Positions 34,812 to 44,572 of a DNA stretch of 64,000 nucleotides are shown in pieces. Position 1 is the first letter of the stretch, and each line of letters begins with the position of its first letter. The stretch is from assembly GCA_027486585.1 (NCBI GenBank), contig JAIXOU010000122.1:124001-188000 (forward strand). The letters are read 5' to 3'. Below the pieces are notes generated by a model. That model saw nothing but the letters and a program-made list of their open reading frames with translations, made no database searches and had not been told where the DNA came from. Position numbers and translations under genes: made by a program. The stretch comes from Verrucomicrobiaceae bacterium. GTDB taxonomy: Bacteria > Verrucomicrobiota > Verrucomicrobiia > Verrucomicrobiales > Verrucomicrobiaceae.

Positions 34812-37259
34812 ATGAATCACATGCACCGCTTTGTTTTCATTTCTCTTTTAGGACTCTCTAGTTCTATTCATGCAGCTTTGGAGCCCCAAACTGCTGCACA
34901 TCAGATCGACTCTATTCTGGAATCGGATTGGAAGAAGCACAATCTCAAGGGCAATCCTGAAGCGGATGATAACATCTTTGTTCGCCGCATCTACCTCGAC
35001 GTGATCGGTCGCATCCCGACGACGCGAGAGACCGAGGAGTTCTTGATTTCAAAAGAGTCTGACAAGCGCTCCAAGCTAATCGATAAGCTCTTAGCTTCTG
35101 AAGGCTATGCTCAGCATTTCTTCAACTACTGGGCGGACGTTCTGCGCGCGCAGTCCAATGGTAATCAGGCCGGCACCATCACTGGCGCTGCATACACGAA
35201 TTTTCTGAAACAAAGCCTGCGTGACAACAAGCCCTACGATCAACTGGTGCGCGAAATGGTCGCGGCTCAGGGGAAAGCCTGGGAAACTGGTGCCATTGGC
35301 TATTACATGAGAGATCGTGGCATGCCTTTGGACAATATGGCAAACACTGTGCGTGTCTTTTTGGGAACTCGTGTGGAATGTGCTCAATGCCACAATCACC
35401 CTTTTGATAAGTGGACCCAGATGCAGTTTTATAAGATGGCTGCGTTCACCTATGGCGTGGAGACGCAGGACTACAATGGCGGCACCATGGGCGGAGTGCG
35501 CGATCTTTTAAAAGAGCAGGAAGAGACCATCAAAGCTTCTTTTAAAGAGCCTCAGCGTCCGAAGTTTGTAAAAGGTATGGACAAGCAGACCTATGCCAAG
35601 CTGGATGAAAAATACCGTGCCGAATACAAAGAGGTGCAGAAAAGGCGTGACGAGGCCCGTCAGAAGATCCGCAAAGAGCAACGCAATTACCAGGAGTCCA
35701 TGCGGGATATCAGTGACACGATGCGTTATACCAGCGTCAGTAGTCGTGATCGCAAAGTCACCCTACCGCACGATTATCAATACCCAGATGCCAAGCCTAA
35801 GTCAGCCGTCGCTCCTGGAACCATGATGGGCCATGAATGCATTACTCAACCTGGTGAGACACCTCTGCAGGCCTATGCACGATGGATGACCAGCAAAGAT
35901 AACCCGCGCTTCACCACCGTGATTGTGAATCGTCTCTGGAAGAAAGCCTTTGGCCTCGCCTTGATCGAGCCGCTAGACGAACTCATGGACGGCACGGTTC
36001 CAATGAATCCAGAGATGCAGAAGCATCTGGAAAAACTCATCGTCGCAATGAATTACGACATGAAAGGATTCCTGCGGGTGCTTTTCAACACGAGTGCATA
36101 TCAGCGCCAAGTGACCCGTGAGGATGTGGCTCCTGGTGTGGTGTATCATTTCACCGGTCCGTTACTGCGCCGCATGAGTGCCGAACAGATGTGGGATTCA
36201 TTTGTCACCCTGATCAATCCAAGCCCAGATATGATCAACGTTACTGCCCGTGAACAGATGGATCAACGCGTTCAACAGGCCCGGAAGATCGCCGATGGTG
36301 TGGACTCGCTGACGCCAGAAGAGGCTCTGCGTGGCGTAAAACTTGCAGCGGCCATTTACGATAAAAATCGTGAGCGCACCGATGCTAAACAAAAGCAGTA
36401 CCTAGCAGCTCGCATGGCCCAAAAGGAGATGCAGGAGAAAGCCGAAGCTTTAAAGGGAGATGAGCGCAAAGCCGCTGATCTCAAACTGGCCGAGTTGAAG
36501 AAGAAGGTGGATCAGATTCGCAGTGAAGTGAATGCCATTCAGAATGAAGGTCGTCGTGTCTCCACCAATGAAATCATCGTCCCTGGCGAAAAGAAGCTTT
36601 ATGAAAGGGTGACCGGCAAGCCCTTCCAAAACGTGGCCAAGAAAACCAATGCTTCAGGTGGCGATGCCGCACCCTCCATGATGGCCGGCGAAAGCATGAC
36701 CATGATGGCCTACGGAATTAAAGCTGAGAAAGTCACCATCCCTGGCTATGACCGCAAGGAGTCTACGCCAGAAGAGAAAAAGGCAGAATCAGAAAAGCGG
36801 GAGGCCGCCTATAAGGAAGAAGCGCAATTCTTCGGCATCCCCGAAAAGGAGTGGAGATCCTACTTCAAATCACGTGCTGAGCAGTCCCGCAATTGGTTGC
36901 GCTCAGCTGAAGTCGAAAGTCCGGCACCACGTGGTCATTACCTCCGTGAATTTGGTCAAAGCGATCGTGAAACCATCGAAAACGCCAATAATGAAGCCAG
37001 CGTGCCTCAGGCTCTTGCCTTGATGAATGGACAGCTTCTTCCACAGATTCTCAGCAAATACAGTCAACTCATGCTAACCCTCAGCAAGGCTCCCTATCCA
37101 GATGACAAGGTCGATGCTGCTTACCTGTCGCTGCTCTCTAGGAAACCAACAGCCAAGGAAAAAGCCACCTGGCTCAAAGCTCAAGAAAACGGGCTCACGA
37201 CCTATGAGGATCTCATCTTTTCTCTCTTGAACACCCAACAATTTATTTTTGTTCAGTAA
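34812..37259 (+). CDS. DUF1549/DUF1553 domain protein (planctomycete-type)
   Basis: The 815 residues have a signal peptide (cleavage near IHAAL), then DUF1549 (RRIYLDVIGRIPTTRE, LLASEGYAQHFFNYWADVLR and the CAQCHNHPFDKW motif with a CxxCH). A long charged helical insert follows and includes a Lys/Glu-rich region at about residues 520-590. DUF1553 comes next (PRFTTVIVNRLWKKAFG) and the usual C-terminus. It is exported and probably redox-linked, with unknown substrate. A DUF1501 gene follows after 42 bases on the same strand, the standard pairing in this phylum. Confidence 0.9.
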   Translation: MNHMHRFVFISLLGLSSSIHAALEPQTAAHQIDSILESDWKKHNLKGNPEADDNIFVRRIYLDVIGRIPTTRETEEFLISKESDKRSKLIDKLLASEGYAQHFFNYWADVLRAQSNGNQAGTITGAAYTNFLKQSLRDNKPYDQLVREMVAAQGKAWETGAIGYYMRDRGMPLDNMANTVRVFLGTRVECAQCHNHPFDKWTQMQFYKMAAFTYGVETQDYNGGTMGGVRDLLKEQEETIKASFKEPQRPKFVKGMDKQTYAKLDEKYRAEYKEVQKRRDEARQKIRKEQRNYQESMRDISDTMRYTSVSSRDRKVTLPHDYQYPDAKPKSAVAPGTMMGHECITQPGETPLQAYARWMTSKDNPRFTTVIVNRLWKKAFGLALIEPLDELMDGTVPMNPEMQKHLEKLIVAMNYDMKGFLRVLFNTSAYQRQVTREDVAPGVVYHFTGPLLRRMSAEQMWDSFVTLINPSPDMINVTAREQMDQRVQQARKIADGVDSLTPEEALRGVKLAAAIYDKNRERTDAKQKQYLAARMAQKEMQEKAEALKGDERKAADLKLAELKKKVDQIRSEVNAIQNEGRRVSTNEIIVPGEKKLYERVTGKPFQNVAKKTNASGGDAAPSMMAGESMTMMAYGIKAEKVTIPGYDRKESTPEEKKAESEKREAAYKEEAQFFGIPEKEWRSYFKSRAEQSRNWLRSAEVESPAPRGHYLREFGQSDRETIENANNEASVPQALALMNGQLLPQILSKYSQLMLTLSKAPYPDDKVDAAYLSLLSRKPTAKEKATWLKAQENGLTTYEDLIFSLLNTQQFIFVQ

Positions 37260-37301
37260 GCCGTTCGCATTTTATCAAAGTCCATCAACACAGCTCAAAT
37301 C

Positions 37302-38609
37302 ATGAAACAAGAACTCACCTCCAAACTCCTCCGCACCGGTGAAATTAGCCGTCGCGATTTTGCTGCCAAGACTGCTTCCTCGCTGCTTGGCGTTGGCATG
37401 CTTGGCAGTTCCCTCAGTAGCAAATCCTTTGCCGCCTTTGAAGGCTCATCTAAGTTGAAGCAGGTGCCCACAGCCAAGAATGTCATCTATCTCTACATGA
37501 GTGGTGGTCAGTCCCACATGGACACTTGGGATCCAAAAGAAGGTGCAGAAACTGCAGGTCCAACTAAGGCAATCAAAACGAGCGCCGATGGCGTACGGAT
37601 CGCCGAGAACCTTCCCCTTACCGCCAAGCAGATGCATCACGGTACTGTCATTAACTCGCTCACATCCACACAAGGTGCGCATGAGCAGGGTAACTACATG
37701 ATGCACACCAGCTATGAGCTGCGGGGCACGATCCGTCATCCAGCCATGGGTGCCTGGTTGAATGTCTTCCAAGGTGGTGGCAACAGCACGCTGCCAAACT
37801 TTGTTTTCATCGGTAACGATAGCCGTCATCCTGGCGCAGGTTTCTTCCCTGCGGCCCACAGTCCTTTGTATGTGAACAATCCTGAGAACGGACTCAAGAA
37901 CGTCAAATCCACAGTGCCAGAGGATAAGTTTCAAGCGCGCATGAAGCTCGCTGATGAACTGGATCAGGACTTCCGCTCGACCTTTGCTCATCGCAATGTC
38001 AAGGCCTATGCTGAGATGTATGATGACGCCATCGCGATGATGAAATCGGAGGACCTGAAAGCCTTTGACCTGACCGAAGAACCTGCGGATTTACGCAGTG
38101 CCTATGGCCGCGAATCCTTTGGCCAGGGCTGCCTGCTCGCTCGCCGTCTCGTGGAGCGCGGAGTCCGCTTTGTCGAAGTCTCCCTCGGTGGCTGGGATAC
38201 CCACAATGCTAACTTTGTGCGTGTGCCCGAGCTTTGTGAAATCCTCGATAAAGCCCTGGCTAGCCTGGTTTCCGATTTGCACAATCGCGGTCTGCTCAAG
38301 GACACGCTTATCGTCTTGACCTCTGAGTTTGGACGCACCCCAGACATCAATCAAAACGTCGGGCGCGACCATTATCCAAAAGCTTTCTCAGCTGTCATGT
38401 TTGGCGGCGGTGTCAAAGGCGGCTTCACTTACGGTAAGACTGATAAAGAAGGCCGCGAAGTCATCGAGGATAAAGTCAAAATTCAGGACATGAATGCCTC
38501 CATCGCCTATGCTTTGGGGCTGCCTCTTGACCAAATCATCTACAGCCCCAGCAAGCGCCCCTTCACCATCGCCGACAAAGGCCAACCGCTCACCGGCGTG
38601 TTTGCTTAG
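37302..38609 (+). CDS. DUF1501 domain protein, Tat-exported
   Basis: The 435 residues start with a twin-arginine signal (SRRDFAAKTASSLLGVG). The DUF1501 fold is a relative of the alkaline phosphatase/sulfatase superfamily. Conserved blocks seen are YLYMSGGQSHMDTWDPK, SLTSTQGAHEQGNYM, VEVSLGGWDTHNANF and LTSEFGRTPDINQNVGRDHYP, which carry the His and Asp residues expected to bind metal. It is co-directional with and 42 bases after the DUF1549/1553 gene, so the two are probably one exported unit. Confidence 0.9.
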   Translation: MKQELTSKLLRTGEISRRDFAAKTASSLLGVGMLGSSLSSKSFAAFEGSSKLKQVPTAKNVIYLYMSGGQSHMDTWDPKEGAETAGPTKAIKTSADGVRIAENLPLTAKQMHHGTVINSLTSTQGAHEQGNYMMHTSYELRGTIRHPAMGAWLNVFQGGGNSTLPNFVFIGNDSRHPGAGFFPAAHSPLYVNNPENGLKNVKSTVPEDKFQARMKLADELDQDFRSTFAHRNVKAYAEMYDDAIAMMKSEDLKAFDLTEEPADLRSAYGRESFGQGCLLARRLVERGVRFVEVSLGGWDTHNANFVRVPELCEILDKALASLVSDLHNRGLLKDTLIVLTSEFGRTPDINQNVGRDHYPKAFSAVMFGGGVKGGFTYGKTDKEGREVIEDKVKIQDMNASIAYALGLPLDQIIYSPSKRPFTIADKGQPLTGVFA

Positions 38610-38649
38610 CTCTGTCTCTGTTAGTTTGTACAGATTCTTTCTTTGGGCT

Positions 38650-38679
38650 GCGATCCTCTTTCTTTAGAAAAGGGATCGC
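38650..38679. terminator. Possible bidirectional hairpin between convergent genes
   Basis: GCGATCC (38650-38656) pairs with GGATCGC (38673-38679), and a CTTT/AAAG extension with one bulged base lengthens the stem. It lies between the convergent DUF1501 and AraD genes. No T-run follows on either strand, so the terminator call is weak. Confidence 0.35.
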
Positions 38680-38716
38680 GGTTCATCATAGGTTAAAATG
38701 CTCCGACGAAGTGCGT

Positions 38717-39421
38717 TCAATGCTTCTCTTGACCGTAATAGGCTCCAGGGCCGTGCTTGCGGAGGTGATGTTTTTCAAGGATGAACTCGGGGATTGGGGC
38801 CATTCCGGGATTCAAGGCAAAGCTACCAAGGGCCATGTGGGCGCACATTTCTAGCGCGATGCTGTTATTGACGGAATCCATGGGGCATTTTCCAAAAGTG
38901 AATGGCGCATGGTGGAGCTGCAGGATAGCAGGCATTTCAAGTGGACTCAGACCTAGCTCACGCAGGCGCTCAACGATAGCCACGCCAGTGAAGTGTTCGT
39001 AATCTTCAGCTACTTCTTCAGGGGTTAGAACTCGGACGATAGGTACCGTGCCATGAAAATGGTCGGCATGGGTGGTGCCATAGCAGGGGAGTTCAAGCCC
39101 CGCCTGGGAAAACATGGTGGCGTGCAGGCTGTGTGTGTGGGTGATACCGCCGATCTCGGGAAATACGCGATACAGATGCAAATGCGTTTTAGTATCTGAG
39201 GAAGGGCGCAGGGTTCCCTCGACAATCTTGCCCTCCAAATCCATGATCACGATGTCTTCAGGGGTGAGGGCTGCATAGTCCACACCACTGGGCTTGATCC
39301 CCCACAGGCCGCTGGCGCGATCGATACCAGAAACGTTTCCCCAAGTAAGGCGGACGAGACCGCTAGGAACAAGGGCTTGATTGGCAGCACAGATTTGGGC
39401 TCGAAGGTCGGGTAAAAGCAT
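38717..39421 (-). CDS. araD: L-ribulose-5-phosphate 4-epimerase
   Basis: This class II aldolase-fold enzyme converts L-ribulose 5-phosphate to D-xylulose 5-phosphate. The frame is open to 39523, but starting at the ATG at 39421 gives 234 residues that align from the first residue with the E. coli enzyme as I know it. Zinc ligands fall at the same numbers: His95 and His97 (THTHS) and His171 (LHHAP). Asp120 (THAD) and the terminal Tyr of AYYGQ are also present. AGGAG touches this ATG directly, too close for a normal ribosome binding site. No other arabinose genes are in the window. Confidence 0.9.
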   Translation of the reverse strand: MLLPDLRAQICAANQALVPSGLVRLTWGNVSGIDRASGLWGIKPSGVDYAALTPEDIVIMDLEGKIVEGTLRPSSDTKTHLHLYRVFPEIGGITHTHSLHATMFSQAGLELPCYGTTHADHFHGTVPIVRVLTPEEVAEDYEHFTGVAIVERLRELGLSPLEMPAILQLHHAPFTFGKCPMDSVNNSIALEMCAHMALGSFALNPGMAPIPEFILEKHHLRKHGPGAYYGQEKH

Positions 39422-39590
39422 CTCCTGTATCAAAGATGAAAATGAATGGGGCGAAACTGAAATTGCAGATAAATCGAGAACTCTACTCATGGGCAGCAGG
39501 TAATGAAATTCTTGGGTGGACATTTGGTCTTCAGGCGGGCAATGATTCCGCTCAACTAACTCACCCCTAACTTCTCAACCTTCCCCGTTT

Positions 39591-40157
39591 ATGGACCCTG
39601 AAATGACAATGCTAGAATGCGAAGATGCGATGGTCAAAGCCGTCGAACACGCAATGAACGAGTTTGGTGCCGTACGCACTGGCAAGGCGTCACCTGCTTT
39701 GGTTGAAGGATTGGACGTTTATGTTCATAGCTATGGATCGAACATGAAGCTCCGGCAATTAGCGATGATCACCACGCCTGATGCGCGACTGATTCGCATT
39801 GAGCCCTTTGATTCAGCGACCTTGACCGACATTGACCGCGCGATTCGGGAATCGAGACTTGGCCTTAATGGCAGTATCGAAGGTAAGGTGATTCGGTTGC
39901 CTGTGCCCGTGCTTTCTCAGGAGCGCCGTGAGCAGATGGTGAAGCTGATCAAACAGATGGGCGAAGAAGCGAAAGTGCGTGTTCGTGGTGCTCGACGGGA
40001 GGCCATTGAAGAGCTCAAGAAGGGTGAAAAAGATGGCGATATCACCGAAGATGATCTGCATCGCCTGGAAAAAGAGGTGCAAGCTTTGACGGATAAGAAA
40101 ATCGTGGAATTGGAGCAGCATATGCTCAACAAGGAAAAAGAGGTCATGACAGTTTGA
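39591..40157 (+). CDS. frr: Ribosome recycling factor
   Basis: The 188 residues match the whole RRF length (about 185). N-terminal helix, beta domain (YGSNMKLRQLAMITTPDARLIRIEPFD) and the three-helix bundle with LSQERREQMVKLIKQMGEEAKVRVR-type pattern are present. It frees ribosomes from mRNA after termination together with EF-G. A second ATG at 39603 is possible as the start. Neither has a Shine-Dalgarno sequence; the leader is rich in C and T. The gene is divergent from araD and 84 bases before the next gene. Confidence 0.95.
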   Translation: MDPEMTMLECEDAMVKAVEHAMNEFGAVRTGKASPALVEGLDVYVHSYGSNMKLRQLAMITTPDARLIRIEPFDSATLTDIDRAIRESRLGLNGSIEGKVIRLPVPVLSQERREQMVKLIKQMGEEAKVRVRGARREAIEELKKGEKDGDITEDDLHRLEKEVQALTDKKIVELEQHMLNKEKEVMTV

Positions 40158-40241
40158 TCTGAGTCTTTCCTTTCTGAGGTGCTTTTGCATAAGGGCAGCT
40201 CTGATTTGATTGAAGCTTAATTACCCCGGTTTACTCCAAGA

Positions 40242-40922
40242 ATGTCTCCCTTTTCTCCTTCAGTTTTTCTGGATCTTTCCCATACTCAGCACGGCATTCT
40301 ATTTTCTCCGGATGAACCTGTTTGGTCGGCTTTGTCTAAAATTGCTTCGTATCTCGAGTTCCGACTCCAGCGTGAGGTTCGGGCTCAGGTTCCCCCAGGA
40401 GTCTTCATTGGTGAGGATGTTTTTATCGATGAAGGAACAACTTTAGAGCCTGGCGCCGTGATTCGTGGGCCGGCATGGATCGGAAAAAACTGTGTGATCA
40501 GAGCTGGCTGCTATATTCGTGAAAATGTGATTGTGGGAAATGGCTGTGTGCTGGGCAATTCATGCGAGTTCAAAAATTGCGTCATTTTCGACAGCGCTGA
40601 AGTGCCGCATTACAACTATGTCGGAGACTCGATTTTAGGCTACAAAGCCCATCTTGGTGCAGGCGTCGTGCTTTCCAATGTTCGTCTGGATCGTGGCGAG
40701 GTAAAAGTGGATGATGGTAAAAAGTCTCATTCTACAGGCTTACGTAAGTTTGGTGCTGTGATTGGCGATCTGGCTGAGATTGGATGCAATAGTGTGATCA
40801 ATCCAGGTTCCCTCATCGGCTGCCGCAGCATCGTGTATCCCCTGAGCAGTTTTACAGGAGTTTTGCCTGCTGATAGCATTTTGAAAACAAAGCAGCAGCA
40901 GATGATCGTGCCTCGTCGCTAA
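40242..40922 (+). CDS. Left-handed beta-helix acyl/nucleotidyl-transferase-like protein
   Basis: The 226 residues are dominated by hexapeptide repeats of the left-handed beta-helix type (VFIGEDVFIDEGTTLEPGAV, IGKNCVIRAGCYI, VGNGCVLGNSC), as in the C-terminal half of GlmU and sugar-phosphate nucleotidyltransferases. There is no N-terminal nucleotidyltransferase domain. A loop with PHYNYVGDSILG resembles the acetyl-CoA-binding side of GlmU-like enzymes. It probably transfers an acyl group to a sugar nucleotide, but the substrate is unknown. It follows frr on the same strand. Confidence 0.8.
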   Translation: MSPFSPSVFLDLSHTQHGILFSPDEPVWSALSKIASYLEFRLQREVRAQVPPGVFIGEDVFIDEGTTLEPGAVIRGPAWIGKNCVIRAGCYIRENVIVGNGCVLGNSCEFKNCVIFDSAEVPHYNYVGDSILGYKAHLGAGVVLSNVRLDRGEVKVDDGKKSHSTGLRKFGAVIGDLAEIGCNSVINPGSLIGCRSIVYPLSSFTGVLPADSILKTKQQQMIVPRR

Positions 40923-40927
40923 TTTTT

Positions 40928-40956
40928 TCAGCTGTCGAATTCGACCTGAGCTTTTT
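40928..40956 (+). terminator. Weak terminator-like palindrome after beta-helix gene
   Basis: GTCGAATTCGAC at 40934-40945 is a perfect 12-base palindrome flanked by TCAG and CTGA, with a short T-run (GCTTTTTG) just after. It lies between convergent genes. The possible stem is short and bulged, so the call is tentative. Confidence 0.35.
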
Positions 40957-40985
40957 GCGGACAGGTCCACCCGTCGAGTGTTCTG

Positions 40986-42116
40986 CTAGAAGGTTGGTCG
41001 GATTAGAGGCTGGGTGCGGACAATATTCATTGCCCCATTGAGTTCGCCTCCGGGCTCGATCGAAATGGATCTAGCTGTAACATCGCCGTTAACGGCACCG
41101 GCACCGCCGATGACGAGGGAGCCGCTTGAAAAGATGGTTCCAGTGACACGAGACTGAATGTCCACTTCTTCGGCGCGGACTTCATTGATAAAGGTGACAT
41201 CAGCCCCTTTTTCGACAATGAAACGCTTGCAGTGGATGGTGCCAATGATTGTGCCAACGGTGCGGAAGATGGCATCGCCGCTAGCTTCGATATTGGCTTC
41301 GATGATGCCCTGGCAGCGCAGATCTTTGCAGCGCACACTATCGGTGGAAAGGTGTCCGCGTTTACGAACGAGGACGTCCCCTCGGGTTTTGATGGCCTGA
41401 GTAGAGGGCATGTTAATCTCCACATCTTCGAGGCTAACATAGGCACCGCAGCTTGGGCAATTGGCTGAACGTGAGGAGCGGCTTACTTTGAATTTGTGTC
41501 CGCAATCAAAGCAATCAGCGTCTTTGAAATAGGCATTGCGGTACATGCCCTGATCCTTCATTTTTTGAAGGGTGCTGGCAGACATCGGCTCTGGTGCCGT
41601 CGTCGGGGGAGGGGAATTGGACTGAGGACGACGCTGTGTGACTGTCTCTTCGTCAGCAGATGTTGCCGCTGGAACGTTAGTGGTGGTCAATTGACGTAGT
41701 CTTGCCAGAGGAGACTCAGTAATTCGCTGTGTGGGAGCAGCCTGCTGTTTCAGGAAGACGCCGAAACCACCTTCGGCTGCCTCTTCTGCACTCACAGGCT
41801 GAGTTAACTCAGTTGTATCTTCAGGGACAGAAGTTGTATCTGGTTGCGCCTTAGGCAACGGTCCGGCGATAGGGCTACTGGCGCTTTGGCTAGGCTTGCT
41901 CCAGTCATCGGGGTCGATTCTACCTCCAGCCCGACTCGCGTTGGAGGCAGTCACCTGCTTTTTATGAATCGACAGGTGGACGCCACATTTTTTACAAAAG
42001 GTAGAAACAACGAGGCGCGACTCATACTGAGTCGCGCCACAAGTAGGGCATACCACTTCGATCTGGCCTTTCGGCGGTGTTGGTCGATCACTTTTCGGTG
42101 AGAAAAGGCCAAACAC
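40986..42116 (-). CDS. Bactofilin with two zinc ribbons
   Basis: The 376 residues carry a zinc ribbon at the N-terminus (Cys23, Cys26, Cys41, Cys44), a Pro/Ser/Thr/Gln-rich disordered linker to about residue 190, a second ribbon (Cys202, Cys205, Cys220, Cys223) and a bactofilin (DUF583) beta-helix domain from about 235 to 360 with repeated GxIxG strands. Bactofilins polymerise into membrane-associated scaffolds. Zinc ribbons are not part of the classical bactofilin layout; here they may recruit partners or nucleic acid, which is inference. It follows a standard bactofilin gene on the same strand after 28 bases. Confidence 0.85.
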   Translation of the reverse strand: MFGLFSPKSDRPTPPKGQIEVVCPTCGATQYESRLVVSTFCKKCGVHLSIHKKQVTASNASRAGGRIDPDDWSKPSQSASSPIAGPLPKAQPDTTSVPEDTTELTQPVSAEEAAEGGFGVFLKQQAAPTQRITESPLARLRQLTTTNVPAATSADEETVTQRRPQSNSPPPTTAPEPMSASTLQKMKDQGMYRNAYFKDADCFDCGHKFKVSRSSRSANCPSCGAYVSLEDVEINMPSTQAIKTRGDVLVRKRGHLSTDSVRCKDLRCQGIIEANIEASGDAIFRTVGTIIGTIHCKRFIVEKGADVTFINEVRAEEVDIQSRVTGTIFSSGSLVIGGAGAVNGDVTARSISIEPGGELNGAMNIVRTQPLIRPTF

Positions 42117-42144
42117 TCGATTTTAAGTCAGATTAAGGGTTAAA

Positions 42145-42663
42145 TTATGGCTGTGGCTGCGGGCGTGGGGCACCGCCAGCAGGTTTGCTATCAGCTTTTT
42201 TACCGACAGAAGACTGACCCATAAAGGTTGCGCCTTCTTCGATGGAAAGAGTGCCGGCGGAGATGTCGCCACAAAGGACGGCATTGCTCTTGAGTTCGCA
42301 ACGTTCAGCGACGGTGATGTTGCCTTCGACTTTACCGAAGATGATGACCGAGCGGGTCTTTACTTCACCTTTGATGAGGGCGTTCTCACCAACGGTAAGA
42401 CTACCGTCAGAGATGACTTCTCCTTCGATTTTCCCATCAATGATGAGGTCGTGGGAGAATTTGATGGAGCCTTTGATTTCGACGTCGTTTGCGAGAACGT
42501 TTTTACTGGAAGTCATGTTGAAGGAGTTTGATGCGCGTTGAGTTGGTGCAGATGGTGTCGAGGACAGAACAGGCAAGCGGTCAGCTATTGAAGCTGGCGC
42601 TGGTGTTTCTGGACGCGATTCCTTCTGCGCTTCTGTGGGTTGTCCGATGATTTGCCTGAGCAT
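42145..42663 (-). CDS. Bactofilin (polymer-forming cytoskeletal protein)
   Basis: The 172 residues have a disordered Pro/Ser/Thr N-terminus to about residue 55, then the compact bactofilin beta-helix (VEIKGSIKFSHDLIIDGKI, GEVISDGSLTVGENA, GEVKTRSVIIFGKVEGNI) and a Pro/Gln-rich tail. It forms filaments without nucleotide and helps set cell shape or place envelope machinery. It is the first of two bactofilin genes in a unit that is divergent from glnS. Confidence 0.92.
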   Translation of the reverse strand: MLRQIIGQPTEAQKESRPETPAPASIADRLPVLSSTPSAPTQRASNSFNMTSSKNVLANDVEIKGSIKFSHDLIIDGKIEGEVISDGSLTVGENALIKGEVKTRSVIIFGKVEGNITVAERCELKSNAVLCGDISAGTLSIEEGATFMGQSSVGKKADSKPAGGAPRPQPQP

Positions 42664-42853
42664 GGGCTGAAATATAGCGGGTTGCTTAGATGAGTGTCAA
42701 TGTTTGGGATAATTTTTTTTCATGCGGACAAATTTTTTCTGCCATCTGTGGGGTATGTGCATTTTGCGTGCCATAAATTCAAGAGACTGCAATACAGTCA
42801 TAGGTTGACCTTATCTTGACTCTAGCTGCGTCCGCATCAACTCTCCGCGCCCC

Positions 42854-44548
42854 ATGTCTGACACACCCGCTGCTTCTACCTCGCAAGATTTTATTCGTGA
42901 AATGATCGCCACCGATGTGGCCGATCAGCGTAATGATGGTTGGGTGATTACTCGGTTTCCGCCTGAACCCAATGGTTATCTCCACTTAGGCCACGCCAAA
43001 AGTATTTGCCTTAATTTCGGTCTGTCAGAGGAAAATGGCCCCAGGGCACGCTGCCATCTGCGCTTTGATGACACCAATCCGACCAAGGAAGAGATCGAGT
43101 ATGTGGATAGTATCATGGAGGATGTGAAATGGCTTGGCTTTGATTGGGGAGATCATCTTTTCTATGCCAGTGATTACTTTGAAAAGCTTTACGGCTTTGC
43201 TGTCAGCCTGATTAAAAAGGGACTGGCTTACGTGGATGACCAGACGCATGAACAAATGCGCGCTACACGTGGAACCCTGACCTCTCCTGGAACAGCCAGC
43301 CCTTATCGAGATCGCTCTGTGGAGGAAAACCTGGATCTATTTGCCAGGATGCGTGCAGGTGAGTTCAAGGAAGGTGAACGAGTGCTGCGTGCGAAGATCG
43401 ACATGGCATCTCCCAATATGAACATGCGTGATCCAGCCATCTACCGCATTCTGCATGCGCATCACCATCGTACAGGGGACGCTTGGTGTATTTATCCGAT
43501 GTACGACTACGCTCATCCGCTGAGTGATGCGCTAGAGTCGATCACCCACAGTCTATGCACCTTGGAGTTTGAGCATCATCGCCCGCTCTATGAGTGGCTG
43601 ATTGCCAATGTCGATGGTCTGCCTGGTCAGCCTTATCAGCGCGAGTTTGCTCGGCTTAATCTCACCTATACATTAATGAGCAAGCGCAAGCTCCTTAAGT
43701 TGGTGAAGGAAGGGCTTGTGAACGGCTGGGATGATCCACGCATGCCAACCATCAGTGGCATTCGTCGCCGTGGTTATACGCCGGAGGCGATTCGCAGTTT
43801 TTGCAAAATCATTGGGTTGACCAAATATCCGTCTCTTACTGAGTTGGGGCTTTTAGAGCATAGCGTCCGCGAGGATCTGAATAAGCATGCGCAGCGTGTT
43901 TATGCTGTTCTGCGTCCAATCAAAGTGGTGCTAACCAATTATCCTGAAGGTCAGGTGGAGCACGTGGAACTGGTGAATAATCCTGAAAATGAGGCTGACG
44001 GTAAGCGTCTGGTGCCTCTCAGTCGTGAACTTTACATCGATGCCGATGACTTTATGGAAACTCCATCTGCTGGTTTCCATCGTCTGGTGCCTGGTGGTGA
44101 AGTCCGCTTGAAGTATGCCTTCTGCATTATTTGTCAGGAGGTCATCAAAGATGCAGATGGCAATATCACCGAACTGCGTTGCACTTATGATGATGCCACT
44201 CGTCACGGAGCCAAGCCTGTCGGGCGTCCGAAAGTGAAGGGCACCATTCACTGGGTCAGTGCGGCGCATGCTTTAGATGTTGAGGTGCGTCTCTATGATA
44301 AATTGTTCACCGTTGAGCAACCCGATGAACAGGCCGGGGAGGAGGGCGACTTCACGCAGTTCCTCAATCAGGAATCACTACAGATCATTAGTGCTAAGAT
44401 TGAGCCATCTGTTGCTACCGCAAAGCCTGGCTCTCACTTCCAGTTTGAGCGCGTGGGCTACTTCTTTACCGATCCGAAAGATAGTCAGCTCGGCAAACCA
44501 GTGTTTAATCGCACGGTGCAGCTGAAAGATGGCTTTGTGAAAAAATAA
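42854..44548 (+). CDS. glnS: Glutaminyl-tRNA synthetase
   Basis: A class I aminoacyl-tRNA synthetase of 564 residues. The HIGH signature is HLGH at 44-47 within [14 protein letters not shown], and the KMSKS-type loop is MSKRKL near residue 275. FDDTNPTKE and the [15 protein letters not shown] region confirm GlnRS rather than bacterial GluRS. The C-terminal beta-barrel anticodon domains are complete. Its presence means Gln-tRNA can be made directly. No Shine-Dalgarno sequence is seen; the leader is C-rich. An ABC ATPase gene follows after 24 bases. Confidence 0.96.
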   Translation: MSDTPAASTSQDFIREMIATDVADQRNDGWVITRFPPEPNGYLHLGHAKSICLNFGLSEENGPRARCHLRFDDTNPTKEEIEYVDSIMEDVKWLGFDWGDHLFYASDYFEKLYGFAVSLIKKGLAYVDDQTHEQMRATRGTLTSPGTASPYRDRSVEENLDLFARMRAGEFKEGERVLRAKIDMASPNMNMRDPAIYRILHAHHHRTGDAWCIYPMYDYAHPLSDALESITHSLCTLEFEHHRPLYEWLIANVDGLPGQPYQREFARLNLTYTLMSKRKLLKLVKEGLVNGWDDPRMPTISGIRRRGYTPEAIRSFCKIIGLTKYPSLTELGLLEHSVREDLNKHAQRVYAVLRPIKVVLTNYPEGQVEHVELVNNPENEADGKRLVPLSRELYIDADDFMETPSAGFHRLVPGGEVRLKYAFCIICQEVIKDADGNITELRCTYDDATRHGAKPVGRPKVKGTIHWVSAAHALDVEVRLYDKLFTVEQPDEQAGEEGDFTQFLNQESLQIISAKIEPSVATAKPGSHFQFERVGYFFTDPKDSQLGKPVFNRTVQLKDGFVKK

Positions 44549-44572
44549 GTCTGATTTTAAGCCTCCTCTTTC

